The translations under genes and the position numbers were made by a program. From assembly GCA_023078685.1 (NCBI GenBank), contig JALGAS010000005.1:1116001-1180000 (forward strand): a stretch of DNA of 64,000 bases. Direction: 5' to 3'. Within the stretch, counting starts at the first letter, position 1, and the number at the start of each line of letters is the position of its first letter. This DNA comes from Neopestalotiopsis rosae (taxonomy: Eukaryota; Ascomycota; Sordariomycetes; Amphisphaeriales; Sporocadaceae). Below the pieces are notes generated by a model that saw only the letters and a program-made list of their open reading frames with translations, ran no database searches and was not told the origin of the DNA. Positions 34,313 to 46,047 of the stretch are shown here, piece by piece.

Positions 34313-37231
34313 ATGGAGCCCAACGATAATAATAAGAACCCTCCCCATGAGGAGGAGGAATCCCACAGGGGATACCAGCTACAGGACATACCTTTAGACA
34401 GAAACTCCAGAGATGTAAGTCGCACTTTTTACATGTACAGCTTAGTGACTTTAGAGACGCACTTATTGACCTCGGCGCACAGGAGCAATCTGTCCCTTTG
34501 CACCCAGATGCTTCCCATGGTTCCCATGGTTCCGGCTCTCATGATGAGTATTACCTTGAACCGAAAGGCCCAATCTCTCCATACTCGCCAGCGTCCGGAC
34601 CTGCAGGATTCTATGATAGCACACAAACTTTGGGCGTATATCACTACCCAAGTGCCGACGCCCATACTCCAACACCGGATGCAGATCATGAATGGGGCAA
34701 GGGCAGTTTCAGTAACAACAGCTGGAGGTTTTCCAGACCTCCGTCGTCGTTTGGCGGTTTTAATGACACTACTTGGGCCGAACGCCAGCAGCAGCCCGGC
34801 TCGCGCCTGAGCGGCGCCGGCGATGGTCTCCGCCGCCGTCCCACTAGGAAGATCAAGCTTATTGAAGGTCGGCAGGGACCGGTTCTCAGCACAAACTACC
34901 CCGTCCCCAGCGCCGTCAAGAATGCCGTGGAGCCCCGCTATATGGAGGAGGGTACGCATGAAGAATTTACCGAGATGCGATACACGGCTGCCACTTGTGA
35001 CCCCAACGAGTATACCCTGCTCAACGGATATACGCTGCGCCCACGCATCTACAACCGCCATACCGAGCTCATGATTGCCATCACGTACTATAACGAAGAC
35101 AAGGTTCTCTTTGCCCGCACTTTGCATGGTGTCATGCAAAACATTCGCGATATCGTCAAGCTGAAGAACTCGACGTTTTGGTCCAAGAGCGGACCAGCCT
35201 GGCAGAAGATCGTTGTGTGTATCATTTTTGATGGTATCGAGAAGGCCGACAAGAGCGTCCTCGATGTTCTTGCCACGATCGGAGTATTCCAAGACGGTGT
35301 CATCAAAAAGGACGTTGGTGGCCAAGAAACTGTGGCCCACATCTTTGAATACACGAGTCAACTTTCCGTCACGCCTAACCACCAGCTCGTCCGGCCCAAC
35401 GCCGAGAACCCCAAGGCCAATCTGCCTCCAGCGCAATTCATTTTCTGTCTCAAGCAAAAGAATAGCAAGAAGATCAACTCTCACAGATGGCTCTTCAACG
35501 CTTTTGGCCGCATTTTGAACCCTGAAGTTGCCATCCTCATTGATGCCGGTACAAAGCCCGGTCCACAGTCGCTGTTGGCCCTCTGGGAAGGCTTTTACAA
35601 CGACAAGCATCTCGGTGGTGCTTGCGGTGAGATCCACGCCATGTTGGGCAACCGAGGAAACAAGCTCTGGAACCCGCTCGTCGCTGTGCAAAATTTCGAG
35701 TACAAGATTTCCAACATCTTGGACAAACCGCTCGAATCGTCCTTTGGTTACGTTTCTGTCCTGCCAGGTGCCTTTTCCGCATACCGATACCGCGCCATTA
35801 TGGGACGTCCCTTGGACCAGTATTTCCACGGAGACCACACGCTTTCCCACGGCAAAAAGGGTCTTGAAAGCATGAACATTTTCAAGAAGAACATGTTCCT
35901 TGCCGAAGACAGAATTCTCTGTTTTGAATTGTTCGTAAAGTCCGGACAAAAGTGGCATTTGTCCTACATCAAGGCCGCCAAGGGAGAAACCGATGTGCCA
36001 GAAGGCGCCGCCGAATTTCTCAGTCAACGTCGCCGATGGCTCAACGGATCCTTTGCCATGTCGCTGTACTCGCTCCAGCACTTTGGCCGTCTGTACAAAT
36101 CCGGCCACAACATCATTCGCATGTTCTTCCTCCACATCCAGTTCTTGTACAACTTTGCCAACGTCTTCTTCTCCTGGTTCTCGCTCTCGTCTTACTACCT
36201 CACCACGACTGTCATCATGGATCTCGTCGGAACACCCGTCGCGGCCACCGGTACCCATGGTTGGCCCTTTGGGGACGAAGCCAGTCAGATCATTAATGTC
36301 GTGCTCAAATGGATCTACCTGATTTTCCTAATCATTCAATTCATCGTCGCACTAGGAAACCGACCGAAGGGATCGCGTCACACGTACATTGCCTCATTCG
36401 TCGTCTTTGGCATAATTCAAGCCTATATTATTGTGCTTTCGTTCTACCTCGTCTACAAGGCCTTGCGCACACCTCTCGGAGAGGATATTAATACGACTTC
36501 TGGCAAGGCCTTTTTCGAAAGTATTTTTGGCGACCAGGGCATTACGGGTGTCATTCTCATTGCCCTCATCACAATCTACGGTCTCAACTTCTTGGCCTCG
36601 TTCCTCTCGCTGGATCCATGGCACATGTTCCACTCGTTCCCCTACTACCTAGTCCTTCAGTCGACATACATCAACATTCTCATGGTCTACGCCTTCAGCA
36701 ACTGGCACGACGTGTCCTGGGGTACAAAAGGCTCCGACACGGCGGACAAGCTGCCCTCAGCCGCGATTAGTAAAGACGCCTCGGGACCCCGCATCTATGA
36801 GGAAGTGGAGCGCCAGCAGGAGGATATTGACACGCAGTTCAAGCGCACCGTCTACCGCGCCCTCGCGCCCATGGAGCCCGAGGTCGAGGAGGAGAGCAAG
36901 GACAAGGAGGACTCGTACAAGTCCTTCCGAACCCGTCTTGTGGTTTCTTGGATTGTTTCCAATTTGATCTTGTGCATAATCGTCACTTCTAACGAGTTTG
37001 AATTCTTGGGCGTTCAGGTAAGATACAGAAACAAAACGCTGTCCCGCTGCGGAAAACGTTCGAATACAGTGTGCTGACCTCATCTTCTTATAGGAAGCGT
37101 CAATTAGGCGAACTCCCACTTACTTCCGTGTCCTGCTCTTCTCCACCGCAGCCCTTGCGACGATTCGTTTCTTGGGATTCCTCTGGTTCTTTGGCAGGAC
37201 AATCATCAGAAGCTTGTTCAACAAGAAGTAA
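34313..37231 (+). CDS. class III chitin synthase
   Basis: Exons 34313-34414, 34483-37017 and 37094-37231 give 924 residues; the introns are 68 and 76 nt. It is a plasma-membrane glycosyltransferase making chitin from UDP-GlcNAc for hyphal walls. A Ser/Pro/His-rich N-terminal region of about 170 residues precedes the catalytic domain. Key motifs are [40 protein letters not shown], the [12 protein letters not shown]sp and the product-site QRRRW (about 549). At least six membrane helices follow, then an acidic cytosolic loop and two terminal helices ending RSLFNKK. The strong match to class III consensus throughout, for example [12 protein letters not shown] and HGWPFGD, supports the class. Class III enzymes are specific to filamentous fungi. 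Confidence 0.93.
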
Positions 37232-38514
37232 TGTCATGGCGACTTTTTCCTTTATTCTCGACCATTTGTTTTTACCAGATCGATTGTGGAAGTTTGATAC
37301 CCCTGGCACACAAATTACGTCCTACTCTTGATTTCTCGGGTTCCTGGTCGGGCGCAACTATGGGCATGACGGGAATAAATGCACGGGCGGAGCATGAGGC
37401 CCCTCCAAGAAGCACATCAGGGCTGGAAGGGGCTGGCTCGCGTTATTAAAGTGAGAAGCCCGCTGCCAGAAGAGGTATTCACCATACCAAGGAAGGGGGG
37501 GGATTATTGTTTTTTTTTTTTTTTGGATATGGAAATCCGGGTTTATCAACTTTGCATCTTCTCGTGACTCCTGTCCGCGGGTGTCCACGAGCCAGGGAGT
37601 CATCATCTAAGTGGCATTAGCGGATGCAAATCACATAAGGAGTTAATATGCACTTCAGTGATGAAATAGTTCCAACTATTACGATTGGCACTCCAACATA
37701 AATGAACTGCATTATATCCATTGTCAATTAAGCTTGTGTGCGGTACGGGCTGGAATTAGAATACTAATATGTTGAACGACTGTAGGTCTCACAGAACCCG
37801 CTTTTCCATCCGCTCCGACCTTCACAAATGCAGGAGGCACAGCACAACGGTGACGACCAATGCGAGTTCAAGATCTTCATTATTATTGTTTTGAAGGCAT
37901 GCGCCTAGCGCCCAGAACCATGTTCGATCGCCAGAATAATCATGCTACACCTGAAAGTGGCAGTGAATTCTGATATATCGGCAATATCGGCCCAGCCGAT
38001 GAATGACAGATCATCTTGCAGTGCAGGCTGCAGGGTTCTTACCGGTCACAGGCGGCTATGAAATCTGCGGGGCGGTCAGGCTGACAACGATTCAATAGAC
38101 CTCATTGGGTGCCGAGGGTTTCTCGTCACATTTCGCTGCTATGCAAGCACATTGCTTTTGTCAGAACGTGTAGCACCGCGGGAAGCGCCATTAGTCGTAT
38201 GAAACCCCGATTACTGGGATTGCAGGGCTTCAAAGACAGATATTGGACTCGAATCGTGCCTGGTTGGCCATCACTTCGCCTTGGCGCACCTGCGTCCCGT
38301 ATCTGCAGCGTAGCCACCAGGGCGCATAGCCTGGTGGAGATTCAGAGTGCCTTGGGCGCCAAGGCATTATTCAATCTTGTTGCTCTTGCCTCTGGCTCGT
38401 GGGTATCCAGCTTCGTGGCGGCCTTGGGAAATATTATTTCAATCTGAAGGACTTGGGCGTTTCTCATATTCGTGATGAACCGGAGCCTGCACAACATCAC
38501 TCCAAATTACAATC
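37232..38514. other. intergenic with homopolymer tracts
   Basis: A run of eight G (about 37495-37502) is followed by fifteen T (37510-37524). No gene is supported; a 112-codon frame at 38109-38447 has no features. The segment marks the change from conserved genes to the accessory region. Confidence 0.45.
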
Positions 38515-41500
38515 ATGTCGGATCCCAACATCTATACGGTCGGCTGGATATGCGCGATCTCCACGGAATATGTTGCTGCGCAAGCCTTCCTCGACGAGAC
38601 ACATGATAGCCCAGAAGAAGTAACGCGACATGACAACAATGATTACTCACTGGGCCGAATTGGAAAACATAACGTGGTGATTGCGGTCTTACCGGCGGGC
38701 GAATACGGCACGGATTCTGCTGCTGGCGTCGCTCGCGATATGCTCCACAGTTTTCCAAACATCAGGATAGGTTTAATGGTCGGGATCGGTGGTGGTGCAC
38801 CGACTGCGAAGCACGATATTCGCCTGGGCGATATCGTCGTCAGTACACCTCAACTTGGCCGCGGCGGCGTATTTCAGTACGACTTTGGCAAGGAGATCCA
38901 GTGTCAGGAGTTTGAAGCAATAAGGTTTCTGAATCAACCGCCGAATGTGCTGCGCACGGCTGTCAATGGACTGATGGCGCATTACGAGCTCGAAGGCCAC
39001 ACGATACAGGCATCCATCGAAAATGCCTTTCAAAGAAGACCGAGACTGCGACAGAAGTATGGCCAGCCAGACCCAATCACAGACAGGCTCTACCGCGCCG
39101 ATGTCATTCACTCACCCGAAGTTGAAGGAGCATGCTCAACGTCTTGTGGCAGTGACGCCCCATTGCTACTGCCACGTCATGAGCGTGAGGATAACCCCAT
39201 GATACATTACGGCCTTATCGCCTCTGCGAACAAGCTGATGAAGAATGCGGTTCTACGAGACAAGCTCGCGCTGGAGAAAGAAGTCCTCTGCTTCGAGATG
39301 GAAGCTGCTGGGCTGATGAATCATTTTCCATGTCTGGTCATTCGTGGGATCTGCGATTATTCCGATACCCACAAGAACAAGCAATGGCAAGGCTATGCGG
39401 CGATGGCTGCGGCTGCCTATGCCAAAGATCTCCTCAACAGTATTCCACCAAATCGGCTTGAGGCCGAGAAGAAACTAAGCGAGTCGCTTAAAGACAGTCA
39501 GTAGTTCTTCATAATGTCCAGAGCACATAATCGGTTACATATACATCAAGTCAATTCACTTGACTTCTTCGATGCTAATACTCGGCTAGTGCATATGGAT
39601 ATTTCCGATATCCGAGTTCAGACAAGAATGACCAAGACTCGTGTCGAAGAGCTGAGAGCAGATGATCATCACTATAAAATCAGAAACTGGCTCAGAGCGC
39701 CGGATCCATCCACAAACTTCAACAAAGCACGTGCACAGCATCACGAAGGCACTGGTCAGTGGCTTCTCAATAGTGAAGTTTACACAAAGTGGAAGACGGA
39801 GCAGAATTCGTTCCTATGGCTTCATGGTATACCAGGTTGTGGCAAGACGATATTGAGCTCTTCTGTCATTATGGACCTGAAACAAAGCACAGGATCCGCT
39901 CAGACCTTGCTATACTTCTATTTCGACTTCAACAACGTCGATAAACAGTCTGTCGATAAAGCTGTTCGATCACTCATTGACCAGCTCTACTCTCAACAAA
40001 ACGGTCCCAGGAAAGAGATTGATGATCTCTATTCATTATGCGATAATGGACGCCGCCAGCCAGATTCAACTTCGTTGCTTGCATTATTACGTAACTTACT
40101 GCAACACCAACACGATGGCGCAACCTGGATTGTCATGGACGCGCTCAATGAATGTTATGTACGCGACGAAGGTAGAGCATCCGACTTGATGTCACTTGTC
40201 AAGGACCTTCGAGAATGTACCGCAAATGTTCATCTCTTGGTCACGAGCCGACCTGAGCACGACATCCGATCAGCTATCGAGAGCTGGGCGCACAGTAGCG
40301 AGATCATTCATCTTCAAAGCACACTAGTTGAAGATGATATAAACTTATATATCAAAGACAAAACGAGTCAATTGAGCAGGTGGCAGCGGCGACCAGGTAT
40401 CCAGGAGATGATCGAAACGGACCTGTCAAGAAAAGCAAATGGAATGTATGTGTGCGGACAGGGATTCTTTGGAAGTTTCAGCACTAATCCAAACACAGGT
40501 TCAGCTGGGTCTCGTGCCAATTCGACATCTTATCCAAATGTCTCGATCCAGAGTCTATTCAGAGTGAGTTGGCAAGCCTTCCGCGGACGTTAGACGAGAC
40601 GTACGATCGAATATTGAGAACTGTGGAACCAAGCCTTTGGAATTCTGCAATGCGCCTTCTGCAATTCCTGACGTACTCAGAACGCCCGTTGACTCTTGCT
40701 GAAGCAGTGGATGCAATCGCAGTGAATACTTCGCGCGAGCCTAGCTTTGATCCAGAATCTCGAATGCCATGCCCGGAGGAAATCATCCAATACTGTTCCA
40801 GCCTTGCCGTCTTGGTTAAAAGAAAAGACAAGAAAGACGAAACGGTGATCGTCGAAATTCATCTTGCACACTTCTCTGTCCAGGAATACCTCATGTCAGA
40901 GCGACTGGATGGAGGTATAGCCCGTGAACTCAGTCGTTCAATAGCGAGCACTGCTCTCACGACGGTCTGTCTTTCCTATCTACTGGACCTTGATCATTCA
41001 GGGCAACCGAAGGAAGCTAGGAAGGACTATCCACTAGCACAATACTCCGCACAATACTGGCCAAAGTATGCTGCGGTCGCTGAACAGGAAGCGAGAAGCA
41101 TGCTACCTCTAGTTCAAAAGTACTTATCCTCAATACCGGCCATCAACTTCTGCTGCCAGATCCATGACCCGGATGAGCCTTGGCGCGATAATCCAGAAGC
41201 CAATTCCAAAGCATCTGCCCTGTACTATGCATCACTCCTGGGGCTGCCATACCATGTGCAAATGCTACTTGATGACGGAGCCAATGTCAACGCCCGAGGC
41301 GGGAGGTTCGGCAACGCATTGCAAGCCGCTTTGTCTCGAGGACATGAAGAGATCGCAAGAATGCTGATAGTCCACGGAGCTGAGGTCAATGACGAAGGTG
41401 GTTATTACAACACCGCCTTGTGTGCTGCTTCTGCCCATGGTGAGATAAATATAGTCGATCTTCTGCTTCGTACAGGTGCCAATGCCGCCGCAGACGGGGC

Positions 41501-44276
41501 CTGGCACGGCAATGCTCTGCAAGCTGCTTGTGCCAGAGGATACGATGAAATTGCGAACATACTGCTCAGACAAAATCATGGACCTCATGTTAATGCAGTG
41601 ACTGGTGGGATTTACGGCACAGCTCTTCAAGCCGCAGCACAGGCTGGGCAAATAAGTACAGTCCAATTGCTTCTCGAAAATGACGCCAATGTCAATACGC
41701 TAGGAGGAAAATACGGATTCGCTCTTCAAGGAGCTGCAATCAATGGTTTTGCCGACATTGTCAAATTGCTCATCAATCACAATGCATCTGTTCACATTCA
41801 GTCTGGAATATATGGTACTGCACTTCAGGCTGCAGCGCGTGGTGGTCACTACAGCATTTTGCAGCTCTTGCTTGATAACAATGCTGATATATATGCTCAC
41901 GCTGGGTTGCATGGTACTGCACTTCAGGCGGCAGCACATGGTGGTCACTCCAGAAGTGTACAGCTTTTGCTTGATGAGAAAGCCGATATATATGCTCAAG
42001 GTGGAATGTATCGCGACGCTCTGCAAGCAGCAAAAAGCCAACATCATGACAAGATAATTTGTCTTTTGGAGGATTGGCAGGAAACGAAAGACTCTGTTGA
42101 CTCAGACACCGCGTCAAATCTGGCGCTTCTCGAAAACGACCATACATTCTGCAAGCAATGCCATGTCCTTGGTCGCCTTTTAGTCGAAAGACCTAAAAGA
42201 TTCTTCGTACGCCTCGGTCGTGTGCAGGAGATGAATCAAAGACGCAATTGCTGCGTTTGTTCCTTGGTCTCACATATCCTCGACACATACGGACCACATC
42301 AAAGTATTACTGGAGCAATGTGTACATTGTATCCCAAGCCAGATAGACTACTGTTCTCAGTCTACTGCGACCACAAACTTCGTGGTCATATTCAGATTAC
42401 TCCACAGACCGGTTCAGCATCAAGGAAAAGGCTGAAAGCACCAAACGGCAAGCATGTTCAGGGAAATATGACGGTGAATGAAGTCGACCATGTGGCTTCA
42501 AACCTTGACCTGAAACGTGTTCAACACTTGCTCAGTCAATGCGATAAAGATCATCCATTATGCGCTCGACTTACTCAAACCCCTTCACGTGTAACTCGGC
42601 TCCCATCGATGCTTATTGACGTCAGGGAGGATTGCCTGGTAGATGCTGACTCCAGTTTCGTTTACATTGCCCTCAGTTACGTAAGGGGAACATCAGATAT
42701 GCTCGAGACCACAGCAGGCAATGTTTCGGGTCGTAAAGAGAAGCACGCACTCTCGAAGCTATATAGCGCGTTCCCTCGAATCATCCGTGACGCAGTGATT
42801 ACTGTGAGACAACTGGGATATCAATACTTGTGGGTTGACGCACTTTGCATTCTCCAAGACGAAGGAGACCGCAAGTTTCATGAGATTATGCGGATGGATC
42901 GCATTTATGGGCAAGCCGATTTGACTTTAGCAGCTCTCTCGGGAGAGAATGCTGATAAGGCTCTGCCTGGGGTTGATGAAGGATCTCGGCCTTCGCGAAG
43001 AGCAATTCGAGTCATACCGACTACACAGTGTGACCAGCGTGGTACCAAGTCTGGGGATAAAAGATCGTATGAAACAGAACAACATTCAACCGAAATGCGC
43101 ATAGAGGCATTGATACCCGGTATCGACCTGCAGTCTGATTTGCTTCCTTATGAAAAACGGGCTTGGACATTCCAGGAAAGGCTTTTGTCGCGACGGTGTC
43201 TCTACTTCACCCAACACCAAGCGTATTTACACTGCGAATCGTCATTTCTCCTAGAGGATCAGGAGTCGGAGAATCAGGAGTCGGAAAATGTTCCAGAAAA
43301 CTCTTCACTGAGCTTCCGCCGTCTTCAAAAGACTCACGACGCTATTGCAAATGCCAACCTCCGAGAATTGCGTGGGTTCAGCTTCAATCTAGCACGATTT
43401 CAGGAATACTCGATGCTGGTGGAGCAATATTCCCAACGATCTATGTCCAAGGACGACGATATTCTCAACGCTTTCTTGGGAGTCATTTCTGTACTTCGAC
43501 ATAATTGGGTTTCCAAATTCACATTCGGCATTCCATCATCGTTGTTCCACGATGCCTTGCTCTGGCTGCCAACTTCCGATCTACTCGATCGGCGGCAGTC
43601 CGTTGGAGGACAGTTTCCAAGTTGGTCCTGGATCGGCTGGAAAGGTGGTGTACAATATGTAACCCATGATGCCAGATATCAAGCTGGTGTGCAGAGCTCA
43701 ATCGCATTCTCGATCAATGGCATGGGAGTCGGACCCGAAGATTACCAGCTTGGAGATTTCAAAGATCCAGAGAACTCAAATCTAGACCCAAAGTTCCTGG
43801 AAGATATAAGCCCTGATCAAAGCGCATCATTCTGGAATAGCTCGGCGAGCCCAAGACCCATCTTCCTCCAATTCGAGACAGACACCGTAGAATTTGGTGA
43901 CTTCGTCTTCTCGTATTCAACTCGATCTACAAACGGTACGGACATCCACGACAAGAACAGCGATCGATGTGGTTTCTTGCCCTTTTTCAAGATTCAAAGT
44001 GATCCGCCGTCATCCGACAAGTGTAAGCTCCTCAAATTATCGCGTCTGGCTCCGCATCTTGATGATTCTACCACTCAAATCAAATCCGACATAGGATTTG
44101 ATATCTTCGACCTGGAGTCATTTGGATCTTCCACAGATTCATGGTCGATCTTGAACATTATGTTGGTTAAACTTGATTCTTCTGAGGAATTTGCAGAACG
44201 AGTTGCGGTCGGTCAAATTCACGAATCTGCGTGGGAGAACGCATCGCCAAGGAGTGAGAAAATTAACCTACAATGA
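38515..44276 (+). CDS. PNP_UDP - NACHT - ankyrin - HET fusion protein (fungal NLR with a second effector-like domain)
   Basis: Exons 38515-39496, 39590-40445 and 40499-44276 give 1,871 residues. Residues 1-310 are a nucleoside-phosphorylase-like domain (LMVGIGGGAP, LGDIVVSTP, CFEMEAAGLMNHFPCLVIRG). A NACHT NTPase follows, with Walker A GIPGCGKT at 407-414, Walker B WIVMDALNEC at 507-516 and sensor TSRPE at 546-550. The winged-helix-like region includes LPRTLDETYDRIL and LAHFSVQEYL. About nine ankyrin repeats span 849-1139. A complete HET protein then starts at FCKQC, with YIALSYVRG at 1335-1343, LWVDALCILQD, RAWTFQERLLSRR and PSWSWIGW at 1653-1660. Intron 1 (93 nt) removes an in-frame TAG; intron 2 (53 nt) rebuilds GMFSWVSCQ. 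The ankyrin-HET part is one uninterrupted exon. STAND proteins like this are switches for nonself recognition and cell death; the role of this one is inferred. Confidence 0.85.
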
Positions 44277-44699
44277 CCCCACACAAGTTTGGCCACCACC
44301 TTCTCTCACACTAGAACTCACCTAATTTGAAATAAATAACTATTATTGATTGGTGAAATAAAAAGAGAAGATGATTTTCTAATAAAAAACTATTTTAAGC
44401 TTGAAATGATAATATTTTTCATGTTTTTATGCTATTTCGTTATTTATTAAATAAGTTCTAAAACACGGAAAAGTGAAAACTTATAATATTTTGCGGGAGA
44501 ATTTTTATCTTTCGAATATATTTCCAAATCTAATAACTTTTCTATCCTCGGGCAATGGGGAGCTCGATGGCTTTAATGATAAGGGATCTGCTGAGACTGA
44601 CGTAACTAACTCAGATGTTTATAAGCCACTCACAGAAATATCCCAAAGTCCCTAATTTTGCACATAGTTTCTTGATAGGCCCAGTATAATGCCTTTTTC
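44277..44699. other. AT-rich tract after the NLR-HET gene
   Basis: 44300-44540 is very AT-rich with many TAA/TTA steps, unlike its flanks. No gene is seen. It could be a decayed repeat or a RIP-mutated remnant. Confidence 0.4.
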
Positions 44700-45203
44700 T
44701 TAAAGATTAGGAAAAGCCAGTGTCCCATTTTCGCTTGCCGTCCTTCGATAAAACCACCGCCACGGCGATGACTTTTGCGCTTTCTCGCGCTCTTGAACCT
44801 CGTCAGGGCTTGGTCCATGCATTACTCGCAGGACTCTGGACTGACATCTTCGGTCGGGGATGGGCAGTTCCCAGTATCGATAATTGTCGGCGAACGAGAT
44901 CCGGGAATCGTCCTCTTTGTGTATAAGATGCCAAAATATGCAACCATCCCGGAAGTTTGTCGGGAATAGAGCTGTTGAGAATCCTTTTACCACCAGATAT
45001 TCGCCAAATGGTGTTATGCGATTAGCCCCTGCCAACGAGGCCATTATGTCGAAAGGATTCTCAAGGCCAGGTCTTTTTGACTTTCGAGCAGGCACTGGGT
45101 AACCTTTAGTAATCATATAATAACTAAACAGCTTATGCCAGCATTGACTATTCAGGCTGTCAAACTGTATTATGTCAAGCGACTCTCTTTTAAGAGGCCG
45201 CAT
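44700..45203 (-). pseudogene. decayed copy of the HKEDDSRISFAD family
   Basis: The frame contains LIHKEDDSRISFADN, matching the gene at 54932-55916 in sequence and strand. The DNA around the motif is shared almost exactly (44891-44916 against 55129-55154). Upstream and downstream residues diverge quickly and no matching N-terminal exon was found, so this is most likely a truncated, drifting duplicate. The surrounding frame is short and has no recognisable domain of its own. Confidence 0.45.
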
Positions 45204-46047
45204 CTACAAGAATGACACGCCTCGATTGGACCGATGAGTGGCGAATTGTTTGAATGCTTTCAACCAGATGGGGGAAGTAGGCGAGGGATGGCGAAATGCG
45301 TTCGGCAGGGACGGAAGTTCAACCTCAAAATCTCAAAACATTAACTGCGCCTATGACGTCGGTATCTTTAGAGTGGTTGCTGGCGACCGAGTCTTTGTTC
45401 CATTATCGGCCGCGACCCTTGTTGATGCAAGGCTACCAGGTATCTTTCTTTCATATCTGTTGGCGGCTCAATTTTACGTCCCTCGACTGACCGATTTGTT
45501 CTGCAATTGGGAATTTTCTTTGGTTTTTTTTTTCTGTTTTTCTTTTTCTTGTGCACAGCCGCTGAGGCAAGAAAGTCCCGAAGATTGAGTAAAAGCCAGT
45601 CGATTCGCAACCCAATTAGCTGCTGTCTGACGTGCATCAGCTGAACAACTGGGGTTACACCTGGGGGCTACATTGCTGTTAGTATCCTAAGATTTCATGT
45701 GGAAAAACGATCTAAACCAAGAATACAGTCGAATGAAGTTTGCATCAACTACAACTGGCCCTAGGTAACCATCACAAGAACTTCTTCAGTGAACCAAAAA
45801 GCGCGGGTCCGAAGAGAGAGCTGAGGTCTCTTACTATGAGCCGAGAGCACTCGCGTGCGCTGCTTCTTGATTATGCCAAGCATCGGGAAGGCTACCATCG
45901 ATATCAGTATCTACATAAAATGATGTATCGATGCCGGCCACAGACCCATCTGTGCTTATCTTGTTCTCGACAAGCAATTGCGTCTCATAGCAGCAGTATT
46001 ATATGCAGGTTCGTGTCCTTGTGCATGAGCCTACAGATTTTGTTACC
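45204..46047. other. intergenic, no supported gene
   Basis: A T-rich stretch with a TGCACAG (about 45515-45560) looks like an intron end but has no coding partner. No other features are seen. Confidence 0.4.

Noticed and set aside
34429..36258. 609-codon minus-strand frame opposite chitin synthase
   Set aside because: It mirrors the biased codons of the chitin synthase exon and has no domain or promoter of its own.
39505..40593. Separate NACHT-only gene beginning after the TAG at 39502
   Set aside because: No ATG sits in the family position, and the 93-nt intron with a good branch site restores the usual PNP-NACHT linker.
45238..45588. 116-codon plus-strand frame ending in a T-rich stretch
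   Set aside because: The Phe/Ser-rich end comes from a pyrimidine tract and no coding partner was found.
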